A stretch of DNA of 64,000 nt from Chloroflexi bacterium TSY (GTDB taxonomy: Bacteria > Chloroflexota > Anaerolineae > Caldilineales > Caldilineaceae), in assembly GCA_019217005.1 (NCBI GenBank), contig JAHBNG010000010.1:144616-208615 (forward strand), in the 5' to 3' direction. The notes beneath the pieces are model-generated. The model saw nothing but the letters and a program-made list of their open reading frames with translations. It made no database searches and was not told where the DNA came from. The translations under genes and the position numbers were made by a program. Below are positions 51,944 to 64,000 of the stretch, piece by piece (the stretch's first letter is position 1; every line of letters starts with the position of its first letter).

Positions 51944-53621
51944 TTACGCCGGAACAGATTCCCGTTCCTCCAGTTCGGCCATCTTTATTGCGTTTCTTCG
52001 CTCTTCGCGGAATTGACGGGTATAGAGGTTGTAATAGTGACCACGTGCCCGAATGAGTTCAGCATGTGTTCCCATTTCGGAAATACCTCCATTCTCGATC
52101 ACCAGGATTCGATCCGCTCGCTTAATGGTCGACAAGCGATGGGCGATGATAAAGCTGGTTCGCCCTTTGAGCAGCGTCTCCATCCCCTGCTGAATGAGTG
52201 CCTCAGTCAGCGTGTCTACAGAGCTAGTGGCCTCGTCCATAATGAAAATATCTGGTTGGGCCAACATGGCGCGTGCCAAACTAATGAGTTGTTTCTGTCC
52301 CGTAGATAGAAGTGCACCGCCCTCGCCAACTTCGGTTTCATAGCCAAGTTCGAGCTCGACAATAAAACTATGTGCTCCAGCCAATTGCGTAGCTTGCTCA
52401 ATTTCCTCATCCGTCGCATCCAAACGACCATAGCGCAAATTTTCGCGCACGGTGCCGGAGAAGAGATGAGGCGTTTGCAGAACCACTCCGATGCGTGATT
52501 GAATGGCATGGAGACTCATTTGTCGCAAGTCGTGCCCGGCGATGCGAATTGTGCCTCGATGGGGTTCGTAGAAGCGGCAAATCAGGTTCACAAGCGTCGA
52601 TTTACCGGCCCCCGTTGGTCCAACAAGCGCGATTGTCTCTCCTTGTTCAATATGCAGATTTAAATTGGAAAAGACTGGTTTGCCTTCTTCATATTGAAAG
52701 TCTACATTCTCAAAGACAATATCTCCACGAATTGCGCCGGGGTCATGAACATCAGGCGCATCTTGGATCTCTGGAACGGAATCGATGAGGGAGAAGATCC
52801 GTTCACCCGATGCAATTGCTTGTTGCATTTCGGCATAGACACGCGCCATCTCTTGAATGGGCCAGAGCATGAAAGTGATGTATGAAATAAAGGCTTGAAT
52901 GCCTCCAATCGTCATCGTACCCACAGTGACTTGAAATCCGCCATACCAAACAATCGCTGCTACACCAAATGCACTAATCAACTGGACTGCTGGCAAGAAG
53001 AGTGCGGAAAGCCAGGCCGCTCGAAAGGCTGCATTGTACATATTCCCTGTTAACCCACGAAATTCAGTCAGGTTGGATTCCTCTCGCCCCAGCGCTTTGA
53101 CGACTCGTACACCCGTGATGCCTTCGTTGTAGGCACCTGTCACCTTTGAATTTAGCCGGCGAACTTCTCGATATTCCTTCAATATATGTCTTTTGAATTC
53201 ACCCGCTACAATCACCAACGCAGGAATGATCGCCAGCATCACCAACGCCAGGCGCCAATTGATATAAGCCATAAATAGAACAGCCGCAATAATATTCGTA
53301 ATGCCCCAAGTCACATCCAAAAAGCCCCACGAGACCAACTCACCCACCCGTTTTGCATCCGACGTCAGTCGCGACATCAACCAACCGATGGGTGTGCGAT
53401 CAAAATAGGAGAGAGAGAGATTCTGGATCTGTGCAAACATCGCCTGCCGCAGATCGTACTGAACACGTTCCCCAATCCGTCCAGCACAAAAGATGACCGC
53501 AAAGACCATGGAGGCTTGAACAAGGAGCAGACTGCCATACTGGATAATTACCGTCAGCAGTACATCAAGATCGCCACCCAAAATGCCCTCATCGATAATG
53601 CGTTTGCTCAAATAGGTAAAG
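51944..53621 (-). pseudogene. ABC exporter subunit 1, 5'-truncated copy (duplication unit 1)
   Basis: About 555 codons encode the transmembrane domain (from SKRIIDEG...) and the complete nucleotide-binding domain: Walker A GPTGAGKST, Q-loop VVLQTPHLF, Walker B DIFIMDEATSSVD, H-loop IAHRLST. The signature is changed to LSTGQKQ. The first 52 residues are missing: the gene joins IS copy C instead of its own start. Its intact-length relative is reconstructed from 58629-61962. Probably not expressed unless from the IS. Confidence 0.85.
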
Positions 53622-55114
53622 CTTTACTTTCTGGTAAAAGAAAAGAGATGAGGTGAGAAATGTGACAAAAAGCGGTTAGCAGTTCATCCTAAAGGTAGAG
53701 AACCCAAAAAGGAGGAAGGAATGCTAACCGCGCCAGAAATAACTATAGCAGTACTGATGAATGTGCAGTAACGCCGATGGGAACAAACGTAAATGTAATG
53801 CGTCTGATGTGGGCAATGCTGAATGGGTCGTTTCTGAAAAGTCGAGGAGCAATCCATAGCGCATTGAAAGAAAGCGGGTTTGAAGATGAGGAGCTCCGGC
53901 GAAGCTGGTGGAGCTGATATGGATCATGGGATATCACAAGTCTGCTGGGGTCGTGGCAAGAAGAAGTGGAAAGGGGAATGGGAGGCAAAAAAGTTAGAAG
54001 GGTACCGAGTGAAAAGCATAGATATCACAGGGTTCTGGCGACCGAAGCTGCAAGGGAAAGTGAACCGACTCTATAACTCAACGGCTCGTCGGGCATTGCC
54101 CGCGCTCATCTTTGGAGTGATGATAAGCTCGGGGGGAGATAGGCGGGAAGCGAGTGCCACTGCTCAAGGCAATCATGAGATGCACGGTTGGAACAAAGGA
54201 AAGTGAGTTTCGGAAAAAGCTGCTGAAAGAGACGAAGAAATCACTGGAGTCAGACGAAGTGGCGGTGGTCGATGCCGGGTTTACAATCAGAGAAATGCTA
54301 GAAAGCGGCATAGACCGATTTGTCCTGCGGGAAGCGATTAACTGCACAGTGCGCCGCAATGAGTTCCCCAAACGCAAAGAAAAAGGCAGACCACCTGAAT
54401 ATGGTGATATTGTGCGTCCGCTCTCTCGCAGCTATAAGGGAAAGCGACTCGAGGCTACAACTCCGGACTCGTCTGGTCGCTTTCTCTATAGTGGTCGCCT
54501 GATTTGCTATCAAGCATGGCACAATCTCGTCCCCAGAACAACCAAGGTGGATACAGCCAACCGTACCTACTCGATTTACGTCATTCAGGATCCGGCCTAC
54601 AACACACCTTTGGTTTTGGCGACCGTTATGACTTTGCAGCCTGAAACCATTTATCTTGTCTACCTGGAACGCTGGCCTGTTGAACCTCCCCCCTTGGCTT
54701 CCAAGCAGATGATTGGCTTACATCGTCAATTTGTTCATGCCGATGAGGCTTGTTTCCACTTACCTGAACTGGGGCTGCTGGCTGGCAATCTTCTTTCCCA
54801 TTTAGCCGCTTCTCTTCCTCCCATACCGACTGGCTACTGGGATCGAGAGCCTCAAGCCACTCCCGGCAGGCTGCGCCGTGTTCTCTCGAGTGCTCTTTTT
54901 CCAACTCCTGACCAACTCGACCCTGACTTTCGGAAAAAGGCCTCGGTTTCACACCATTTACCTAAAGGCGTTCTCGCTCATCGCCGCCTCAATGCCGCTG
55001 CTTAAACTAGCCGAGCACTATTTTTACATTTTATCCCGTTTTTTCAGGGTGGATTCTTTTTTCCGCCCCTTTCGGTTTGCCCTTTGTCACTCAAGCCTTT
55101 ACCAGAAAGTAAAG
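53622..55114 (+). mobile_element. IS4-superfamily element, copy C (hybrid of D and B)
   Basis: The left flank equals that of copy D and the right flank equals that of copy B; no target duplication is present. In its left part it shares CCGATGG, CTGAAAGAG and AAGCGATT with D, not B. In its right part it has GTGCGTCCG as in B, not GTGCGACCG as in D. The switch therefore lies between about 54335 and 54413. Confidence 0.85.
53721..55005 (+). pseudogene. IS4-superfamily transposase, copy C
   Basis: Start at ATG 53721. It has the shared four-G frameshift plus two small losses (near 53764 and 53914) and an extra G in a G run near 54131. From 54154 the frame is open to the end, with AVVDAGF and YLERWPVEPPPLASK intact. 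Confidence 0.8.
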
Positions 55115-58100
55115 TATAACTGAAACCGCGTTGGTAATAGGTATCTGTCAACTCTGTATCCAATCCGAGTGAAGCCGTGTAATCATCCACGGCCAACTCA
55201 TCTTCACGCATATCGCGATAAACACGTCCACGATTGTAGTAAATACCTGCCCGTTCTGGATCAATTTCGATCGCCTTCGTCATGTCGGCAATCGCCGCCT
55301 CATACTCCTCTAATGCCCATTGCGAAAAACCCCGATAGTAATACCCAACTGCAATTTCAGGTTGGAGCTCAATGACCTTGGTATAGTCGGCAATCGCGTC
55401 TTGAGGCTGCTCCTGTCGTGCGTAAGCGATGCCGCGGTTGAAGTAGAGACGGGCATCATTGGGCGTCAGCTCAATTGCCTGATCGTAATTTAGCACTGCA
55501 TCGGCATAGTTCTCCTCTTTGGCCAAGGCAAGCCCCTTCTGATACAACTCTTCCGCAGCGGCCTTGATCTGCTCCTCACTCATCTCGACGCTGCCGCCTG
55601 AAAAGATACGGATGCGTCCAGCAGCATTGCCAATGGGCACAGATGGTTCGCCCAAAAAGAGATCGGCAAAGCCATTACCATTGATGTCGCCCATTTGGGT
55701 CAATGCTGCTGGCGACAGGACAGAGCCCTCGGCTTCCAACGCCCAGCTCTCTTCATCCGTCGGACCATCGGCTCCGCCTGCGTAGAGCAGTAGCTGACTC
55801 AGACCGTCTTCACTTGGTACTGTCCCGACAATAAAATCGTCAAATCCATCTCCTGTCATATCGCCCACCGCAGCCAAACGCACGCCAAAGCGTAGGCCAG
55901 CGTCACTCCCCTCTTGACTCCAGATGGGAGCGCTTCCCAAACCATCGCCACTCCCCAGATAGAGAGCGACCAGCCCCGCACCCTCATTGTATCCTGGTGC
56001 GCTGATCAGAATGTCTGCAAATCCATCCCCGTTGACATCACCAGGTGCTGCGGCAGCGTCTCCAAATGTGGCACCAGCATCTTGATTTTCAGCCACAAAG
56101 TCTGGAGTCAGACTAAGGCCCTGCCAGCCTCCATGGTAAACCATGACACGACCATCGTCGTTTCCAACACTATTATTCACATCGTCGTTCAGACGAGATG
56201 GACTGATCAATAGATCGTCAAATCCATCCCCGTTGACATCATAAGCACGTGCAACATCATAGCCAGCGACAACTTCCTGCTCTAAAGTTTGACCCGGCGC
56301 GCGACTTGGACCACCTGGACCACCATAATAGATATAAACCGCACCTGACAGGGATGCATTTTGTGGATCTCCTCCACTGCCAACAGCAAAATCAGCGAAC
56401 CCGTCTCCATCCGCGTCACCCAGCATGGCAAGCGAGGCTCCAAAACTCAATCCTGGCTCCAGACCCTTGGCAGTCCAAACAGGGCGAATTCCTTGTAGAC
56501 CATCCGGTCCACCGTAATAGAGTGCAACCTGACCGGTCCGCTCTGCGAATTCTGGATCGCCGACCAACACATCCTCGTAGCCGTCGCCGTTGATATCAGT
56601 GCCTGAAGCAACTGTTCGACTCAAACCAGATTGGGCGGATTGGCTACGCAAATTGAAGGACGCATCTTGCGCCAATCCTCCTCCCGTCCCCAGGAAAATA
56701 AAGACTCGTTCACGCCCCGTGGCCACAATCAGATCCGGATTGCCGTCACCATTCAGATCGCCGGCCGCACCAGCAGCACCGAGTTCTGTGCCATTGCGCA
56801 GACCATCCACTTGCCAGATCAAACCACCCAATTCGGGGGCACCGGCAATCGTTGCACCTGTCGATCTGCTATGCGACCCGAAAAACAGAGAAGCTTTGCC
56901 CTCAAGCTCATCACCTTCCTCATAATCTGGGGCACCGACGATTAAATCAGCAAGACCATCGCCATTTACATCAGCGCCTCCAACTGATGCCCCAAAGAAT
57001 TCGCCAACCTGATCTCCATCTAGAACAAATGATGGCGTCACACCGAAGCCATTTGGTCCCCCATAATATACGTAGACATGACCCGGATCCACATCGCTAA
57101 ATTCGGGACTCGCTGTAAACGCCAAATCCGCAAATCCATCCCCATTCAAATCACCCACCCCATGCACAAAGGCTTTCAGAGACTCATCACCCTCCTTGAT
57201 GCTGGCCGTGAAATCAGGTGTTTCATTGAGACCGTCTGCGCTTCCGTAAAAGACATATGCCTTGACTATGTCATCGATATTCGCTGCATTAACAACAATA
57301 TCATCATAGCCATCGCCATTGGCATCACCAAGCGAATCAACCGCTGCACCCTGAATGAAATCGCCAGTGCGCTTAGCGATTGTGAGATGCGGCATGGGAT
57401 CAGGGCCCTCAGGTCCACCCAGGTAGACATACGCTGTCTGAATGCGCGGCGCACCCACGAGAATATCGGCATAGCCATCTCCGTTGACATCGCCTGCGCC
57501 ACTCAAAGCACGACCAAATTGACTTTCAGCAACGTCGTTTGTCAAACGAACATCTGGCTCGGCTGACAAACCGCTCGAGCTACCGAAGTAAATATAGACC
57601 GAACCAGCAATCGTTACATCAAAGCTACCCGGAACGCCCACAATCACATCATCATAGCCGTCCCCATTGATGTCGCCTGCGCCGTCGGTCGCCATCCCCA
57701 GCTCATCTTCGGCTTCAAAGCCTCCCACTTCCCACGCTGGCGTGCTCGAATACCCTTGAGCGCCACCGTAGTAGACGCGCGCTCGTCCCGCTTTCTCCCG
57801 TTCATCAACTGTGTCAAAGGGCGAGCCCGCAACCAGGTCGTCGAAACCGTCCCCATTGACATCACCGGCTGCGGCAACGTTCTTTGGGAAGAAAGAAGTA
57901 CGCCCTCCCATGATGTCATTCTCAGTAAAGGCAGCTGTCTCATCGAGTCCCACGGCGCTGCCCAGGTAGACGGCAAAGTTGTCACGTATCCCAATCACAA
58001 CATCCTCGAAGCCATCGCCGTTGAGATCTCCCGCGCCAGCCACTATCTGACCAAAATTGGAAATCTTGTCACCAAACACCGTCCAGTCTGCCTGAAGCGT

Positions 58101-58217
58101 TGGCTGATCTTGCTCGTTTGATTGTGCCTGGGTCTGGTTGGGAAGAAGGAGAGTTGCTATTGATGCATAAAATAATATGAATGCAAAAAAAGATCGAACG
58201 AGAATCATTCGCTTCAT
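55115..58217 (-). pseudogene. Giant FG-GAP/TPR protein gene, 5' portion (second, identical copy)
   Basis: Same 1,034 codons as 48430-51532, shifted by 6,685 bp, with signal peptide, 14 FG-GAP repeats and TPR units. It ends in IS copy C, so it has no 3' partner. If transcribed it gives a truncated secreted protein with an IS-derived tail of 22 residues. Confidence 0.85.
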
Positions 58218-58229
58218 GAATCATTCCTT

Positions 58230-58559
58230 TCATGATAAAGTGTAGATGGCAAAGGAGCAGTACAGGATGTCGTTATAGAGTTGAATGACCATTGGCTTGG
58301 TCAGAGCAGTCTGCTCGAATTGCAAGTCACTAATGATGTAAGAGAGCAAAGATTCTCTGACCTCGGCATTGGGATAACCGAGTGTGTATATTCCGAAATT
58401 GTTTTTTCTCTTTAATGGTCAAATAACCCGTCTGGAACAGTCCTTGATGACAGAATAGAAGGTTTTGAGAATCTGTTGATTCGCCTTCGCGACTTCGATC
58501 TTATCCAGGTAATCAATGATGGGCTTGTCATATTCATCAATTCTCGGTTTATCCGTCAT
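58230..58559 (-). pseudogene. Remnant of AAA-ATPase/PD-(D/E)XK gene, second copy
   Basis: Exact repeat of 51545-51874 within the duplication. Confidence 0.5.
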
Positions 58560-60306
58560 GGATTGAACAGATTATAACACACAATACTGACAGAGAGAGA
58601 GAGAATATAAAGGCCATCCCGATTGTCGTTACGCCGGAACAGATTCCCGTTCCTCCAGTTCGGCCATCTTTATTGCGTTTCTTCGCTCTTCGCGGAATTG
58701 ACGGGTATAGAGGTTGTAATAGTGACCACGTGCCCGAATGAGTTCAGCATGTGTTCCCATTTCGGAAATACCTCCATTCTCGATCACCAGGATTCGATCC
58801 GCTCGCTTAATGGTCGACAAGCGATGGGCGATGATAAAGCTGGTTCGCCCTTTGAGCAGCGTCTCCATCCCCTGCTGAATGAGTGCCTCAGTCAGCGTGT
58901 CTACAGAGCTAGTGGCCTCGTCCATAATGAAAATATCTGGTTGGGCCAACATGGCGCGTGCCAAACTAATGAGTTGTTTCTGTCCCGTAGATAGAAGTGC
59001 ACCGCCCTCGCCAACTTCGGTTTCATAGCCAAGTTCGAGCTCGACAATAAAACTATGTGCTCCAGCCAATTGCGTAGCTTGCTCAATTTCCTCATCCGTC
59101 GCATCCAAACGACCATAGCGCAAATTTTCGCGCACGGTGCCGGAGAAGAGATGAGGCGTTTGCAGAACCACTCCGATGCGTGATTGAATGGCATGGAGAC
59201 TCATTTGTCGCAAGTCGTGCCCGGCGATGCGAATTGTGCCTCGATGGGGTTCGTAGAAGCGGCAAATCAGGTTCACAAGCGTCGATTTACCGGCCCCCGT
59301 TGGTCCAACAAGCGCGATTGTCTCTCCTTGTTCAATATGCAGATTTAAATTGGAAAAGACTGGTTTGCCTTCTTCATATTGAAAGTCTACATTCTCAAAG
59401 ACAATATCTCCACGAATTGCGCCGGGGTCATGAACATCAGGCGCATCTTGGATCTCTGGAACGGAATCGATGAGGGAGAAGATCCGTTCACCCGATGCAA
59501 TTGCTTGTTGCATTTCGGCATAGACACGCGCCATCTCTTGAATGGGCCAGAGCATGAAAGTGATGTATGAAATAAAGGCTTGAATGCCTCCAATCGTCAT
59601 CGTACCCACAGTGACTTGAAATCCGCCATACCAAACAATCGCTGCTACACCAAATGCACTAATCAACTGGACTGCTGGCAAGAAGAGTGCGGAAAGCCAG
59701 GCCGCTCGAAAGGCTGCATTGTACATATTCCCTGTTAACCCACGAAATTCAGTCAGGTTGGATTCCTCTCGCCCCAGCGCTTTGACGACTCGTACACCCG
59801 TGATGCCTTCGTTGTAGGCACCTGTCACCTTTGAATTTAGCCGGCGAACTTCTCGATATTCCTTCAATATATGTCTTTTGAATTCACCCGCTACAATCAC
59901 CAACGCAGGAATGATCGCCAGCATCACCAACGCCAGGCGCCAATTGATATAAGCCATAAATAGAACAGCCGCAATAATATTCGTAATGCCCCAAGTCACA
60001 TCCAAAAAGCCCCACGAGACCAACTCACCCACCCGTTTTGCATCCGACGTCAGTCGCGACATCAACCAACCGATGGGTGTGCGATCAAAATAGGAGAGAG
60101 AGAGATTCTGGATCTGTGCAAACATCGCCTGCCGCAGATCGTACTGAACACGTTCCCCAATCCGTCCAGCACAAAAGATGACCGCAAAGACCATGGAGGC
60201 TTGAACAAGGAGCAGACTGCCATACTGGATAATTACCGTCAGCAGTACATCAAGATCGCCACCCAAAATGCCCTCATCGATAATGCGTTTGCTCAAATAG
60301 GTAAAG

Positions 60307-61805
60307 CTTTACTTTCTGGTAAAAGAAAAGAGATGAGGTGAGAAATGTGACAAAAAGCGGTTAGCAGTTCATCCTAAAGGTAGAGAACCCAAAAAGGAGG
60401 AAGGAATGCTAACCGCGCCAGAAATAACTATAGCAGTACTGATGAATGTATTGCAAGTAACGCCGATGGGAACAAACGTAAATGTAATGCGTCTGATGTG
60501 GGCAATGCTGAATGGGTCGTTTCTGAAAAGTCGAGGAGCAATCCATAGCGCATTGAAAGAAAGCGGGTTTGAAGATGAGGAGCTCCGGCGAAGCTGGTGG
60601 AGCTTTCGATATGGATCATGGGATATCACAAGTCTGCTGGGGTCGTGGCAAGAAGAAGTGGAAAGGGGAATGGGAGGCAAAAAAGTTAGAAGGGTACCGA
60701 GTGAAAAGCATAGATATCACAGGGTTCTGGCGACCGAAGCTGCAAGGGAAAGTGAACCGACTCTATAACTCAACGGCTCGTCGGGCATTGCCCGCGCTCA
60801 TCTTTGGAGTGATGATAAGCTCGGGGGAGATAGGCGGGAAGCGAGTGCCACTGCTCAAGGCAATCATGAGATGCACGGTTGGAACAAAGGAAAGTGAGTT
60901 TCGGAAAAAGCTGCTGAAAGAGACGAAGAAATCACTGGAGTCAGACGAAGTGGCGGTGGTCGATGCCGGGTTTACAATCAGAGAAATGCTAGAAAGCGGC
61001 ATAGACCGATTTGTCCTGCGGGAAGCGATTAACTGCACAGTGCGCCGCAATGAGTTCCCCAAACGCAAAGAAAAAGGCAGACCACCTGAATATGGTGATA
61101 TTGTGCGACCGCTCTCTCGCAGCTATAAGGGAAAGCGACTCGAGGCTACAACTCCGGACTCGTCTGGTCGCTTTCTCTATAGTGGTCGCCTGATTTGCTA
61201 TCAAGCATGGCACAATCTCGTCCCCAGAACAACCAAGGTGGATACAGCCAACCGTACCTACTCGATTTACGTCATTCAGGATCCGGCCTACAACACACCT
61301 TTGGTTTTGGCGACCGTTATGACTTTGCAGCCTGAAACCATTTATCTTGTCTACCTGGAACGCTGGCCTGTTGAACCTCCCCCCTTGGCTTCCAAGCAGA
61401 TGATTGGCTTACATCGTCAATTTGTTCATGCCGATGAGGCTTGTTTCCACTTACCTGAACTGGGGCTGCTGGCTGGCAATCTTCTTTCCCATTTAGCCGC
61501 TTCTCTTCCTCCCATACCGACTGGCTACTGGGATCGAGAGCCTCAAGCCACTCCCGGCAGGCTGCGCCGTGTTCTCTCGAGTGCTCTTTTTCCAACTCCT
61601 GACCAACTCGACCCTGACTTTCGGAAAAAGGCCTCGGTTTCACACCATTTACCTAAAGGCGTTCTCGCTCATCGCCGCCTCAATGCCGCTGCTTAAACTA
61701 GCCGAGCACTATTTTTACATTTTATCCCGTTTTTTCAGGGTGGATTCTTTTTTCCGCCCCTTTCGGTTTGCCCTTTGTCACTCAAGCCTTTACCAGAAAG
61801 TAAAG
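60307..61805 (+). mobile_element. IS4-superfamily element, copy D
   Basis: 1,499 bp with perfect CTTTACTTTCTGGTAAA ends and a TAAAG duplication at 60302-60306 and 61806-61810. The longest and apparently least damaged copy. Confidence 0.9.
60406..61696 (+). pseudogene. IS4-superfamily transposase, copy D, +1 frameshift
   Basis: Identical in structure to copy A: a 120-codon first frame from ATG 60406, then a 375-codon frame to 61696 carrying DITGFW, AVVDAGF and YLERWPVEPPPLASK. The only lesion is the extra G in GTGGAAAGGGGAATGG near 60665. If the shift is bypassed the enzyme would be about 430 residues. Confidence 0.85.
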
Positions 61806-61976
61806 TAAAGTAGGAATCAACAAACGCAACCGTGCTAATGCCACCCAGGAACACAGCTAGCAGAGGCCAATGCCGCATGCCCAGTTTCAATATCCGCCAG
61901 ATCGTCTGTCCATTGAATTGAGTGGAGAATTCTTCTTCCTCAAAGTACAAGTTTTCTGCCATTTGACCTTCTCCTT

Positions 61977-63873
61977 CTAACCGACAATCTCAGCCAGTTC
62001 TTGTTGAAGTTCATCTTCGATAGACTCTTGTAGATGATAGATTTCCTGATAGATACCAGGTTGTGCAACCAGCTCTTGGTGGGTGCCATGCTGAATGATA
62101 CGTCCTTGTTCCAGAATCAGAATCAGATCTGCGTGCAGAATCGACTGGATACGGTGGGCGATGATAAACGTCGTCCGATTGCGCATGAGTTCCTGTAATG
62201 CCGAACGAATCGCTGCATCGGTCTCTGTATCAACCGATGAGGTGGCATCATCCAGAATGAGAATTGCGGGATCTTTCAGAATGGTACGGGCGATGGTAAT
62301 GCGCTGCTTCTGGCCGCCAGAGAGAGTGACTCCGCGCTCACCTACAACTGTCTTGTAACCATCAGGAAAGGTCAGAATCACCTCATGAATATTGGCAGCT
62401 CTGGTGGCGGCTTCTATTTCAGCCTCACTGACCTTTCGTCCCACACCATACGTAATGTTCTCCATGATGGTGCGTGAAAAAAGAAATGGCTCCTGTTGAA
62501 CAATTCCAATCCGCTGACGCAAGTAGGCACGCGGATATTCCTTGATCTCAATTCCATCAATCTTGATGCTGCCGCTGGTATATTCATAAAAGCGAGGAAG
62601 TAGATTCATCAGGGTCGATTTCCCTGATCCTGCTGGACCCATTAGTGCAACGACTTGACCTTGTTCGACTGAAAAACTGACATTGTGTATCACCGGTGGT
62701 AACAAAGTGTCAGTGTCTGCCACCGAGATCACCGGATCTTCAGCATCCAACTGGCTCTGTTCATAGCCGAAGCCAACCCCATCGAACTGAATGGCACCCG
62801 TCATCTCTTGTCGTGGTCGAATCGAACCACTCGTCAGAGGCTCGCGTTCCTGTCGCAAAATTGCCGAAATCCGTTCAAAGGAGACGACACCTGTAGACAT
62901 CTGGGCCACGAGACGACCCAACATGCGAATCGGCCAGATAATTTGAACGACTAGGCCGGCATAGGCAATATAGGTGCCAGGCGTGATTGCACCATCCATG
63001 GCCAGACGCGCCCCCAGATAGAAGCCCGCAACCATCTGCGTTCCACACAAGATATCGGTCACAGGCCAGAAGAGCGCAAGCATCATGATCAGCGAACGTC
63101 CACGTTTGAACATCTCGCCATTCTTTTCTTCGAAGCGGTCGCTCTCATATTCTTGACGGGCAAATGCCTTCACCACACGGATACCGCTCAAATGCTCTTG
63201 CAGCTAGCTGATTTGAGAGGATTGCCTCTTGCTGCTGATAGAGTTCATAACGCTTGCCAAGCTCACGATAAAAGAGGTAAGAGGCTACGATGACGATGGG
63301 TACAACAATCACAGAAAGGAGGGCTAACGTCACATGTAAATTGAGCAACGCAACAAAACTGATGAGAAACAATGTAATGATACGACCAACCCCAATCATC
63401 TGTTCAGAAAAGAGCCGCCGGATGGCGTCCACATCGGATGTTGTGCGCTGTATTAGCTCGCCCGTCTGCATCTTGTCGTGATAGCTAAACGTGAGTCGCT
63501 GGAGATGATCGTACAAGTAGTTCCGTAGCCGTAGCACAATTCCTTCGCCTGTTTGAGCAGCCAAGCGTCCGCCGGCAAAGGTGAAAATTCCCTGCAACAG
63601 CGCCAGCCCAATAAAGCCAAAAGCGATGAGTGGAACCAGCCTCATCAGTCCGTCCCGTAGCAAAACATCATCTACAAAGTAACTCAATAGATAGAAAGTT
63701 GCCGCGCGCGCCACAGCCGCGATGCTGAGACTCACGAGCGCGACAAGATAGAGCCAATGGTAGCCCGTCATCATGTGCCAGAGACCGACGATTTTGCTAT
63801 CGACCTGTGTTTTCTTTAGATCGTAATCTTGTTGTCGCACCGTCTTTGGTTCTTTTGTTGTTGCTAGAGTCAT
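61977..63873 (-). pseudogene. ABC exporter subunit 2, broken by a 4-base duplication
   Basis: From ATG 63873 (AGGTGG site). The membrane domain is WLYLVALVSLSIAAVARAATFYLLSYFVDD... with the coupling region YHDKMQTGELIQRTTSDVDAIR. At 63202-63209 AGCTAGCT replaces AGCT, shifting the frame; without it the text reads AILSNQLQEHLSGIRVVKAFARQEYE. The ATPase domain is complete: GPAGSGKST, Q-loop IVQQEPFLF, signature LSGGQKQR, Walker B AILILDDATSSVD, IAHRIQS. Here the aspartate in LILDDATS replaces the catalytic Glu, as in the degenerate site of heterodimeric exporters. 630 residues when repaired. Confidence 0.85.
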
Positions 63874-64000
63874 TGTCCACCTCTTAAGTGTGATTCTCCT
63901 GCAAAAAGCCTATTTTCACCATCAAGACATTGAAAGTATAGATCGTCTCGAAGATTCTCTGACTAGAACTTCAATGCCTTCCGTATCTTCATGATGGTCT
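63874..64000. other. Upstream region of the ABC exporter pair
   Basis: Short non-coding end of the window. No gene start or stop is recognised, and the promoter is presumably here. Confidence 0.3.

Larger units (their letters stand above)
58629..61962 (-). pseudogene. ABC exporter subunit 1, split by IS copy D
   Basis: ATG 61962, with AGAAGGAGAAGG upstream, starts MAENLYFEEEEFSTQFNGQ. A first membrane helix (WPLLAVFLGGISTVAFVDSYF) follows, then IS copy D intervenes. Taking out the IS and one TAAAG gives SYFTYLSKRIIDEG and a 609-residue protein: six-helix ABC transmembrane domain plus ATPase domain (GPTGAGKST, DEATSSVD). It is the second member of a heterodimeric MsbA/BmrCD-like exporter with the gene at 61977. 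It starts 14 bp after that gene's stop. The substrate is unknown. Confidence 0.85.

Overview
The window looks like accessory DNA from a Chloroflexota bacterium, possibly near Caldilineales or Anaerolineae. I infer this from the company of genes and did no marker placement: a SARP/BTAD-WD40 regulator, an FHA-winged-helix regulator, a stand-alone ChlI/ChlD-type chelatase, very large FG-GAP/TPR and YD-repeat proteins, and many insertion sequences. No tRNA, rRNA or CRISPR array was seen.

Layout. Positions 1-4501 (minus strand) hold a small-molecule catabolism block: sulfatase start, nucleoside deoxyribosyltransferase-like protein, Gfo/Idh/MocA, frameshifted nuclease, SDR and zinc alcohol dehydrogenase. 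Positions 4.5-7.3 kb hold a SARP-WD40 regulator pseudogene killed by a frameshift, a stop and an 81-bp MITE. Positions 7.7-16.8 kb hold a TAXI binding protein, a GFA protein, a GH16-like protein, a decayed tandem tyrosine recombinase carrying a 215-bp MITE, a methyltransferase, a CPBP protease and an FHA regulator. Positions 17.7-24.9 kb hold an amidohydrolase, a DUF362 protein, and an ECF sigma / anti-sigma / bactofilin-like group into which an IS110 element has inserted. An IS4-superfamily element (copy A) lies at 25.2-26.7 kb. A metal-chelatase-like ATPase/VWA protein, a TPR protein and an inositol-monophosphatase-family enzyme follow. Positions 31.4-38.3 kb encode a 2050-codon YD/RHS protein whose C-terminal toxin domain lies behind an in-frame TGA, followed by an apparent immunity gene that also has an in-frame stop. 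Positions 38.7-42.3 kb are a nested wreck: an RHS fragment split by one IS, which is itself split by an ISAzo13 element.

The most striking structure is at 42.3-63.9 kb on the minus strand. A giant secreted FG-GAP/TPR/FG-GAP protein gene (about 2574 codons when reconstructed) is split by IS4-type copy B. Two half-size ABC exporter genes lie upstream of it, and the first is split by copy D. The 5,192 bp between them is present twice, separated by copy C, which is a sequence hybrid of D (left part) and B (right part). This is the product expected from unequal recombination between two directly oriented IS copies. Removing each IS plus one 5-bp target duplication restores both reading frames exactly.

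Caution: many single-base indels occur in homopolymers or short repeats, so some 'pseudogenes' may reflect consensus error. In-frame nonsense codons, MITE insertions and IS insertions with clean target duplications are much less likely to be errors.
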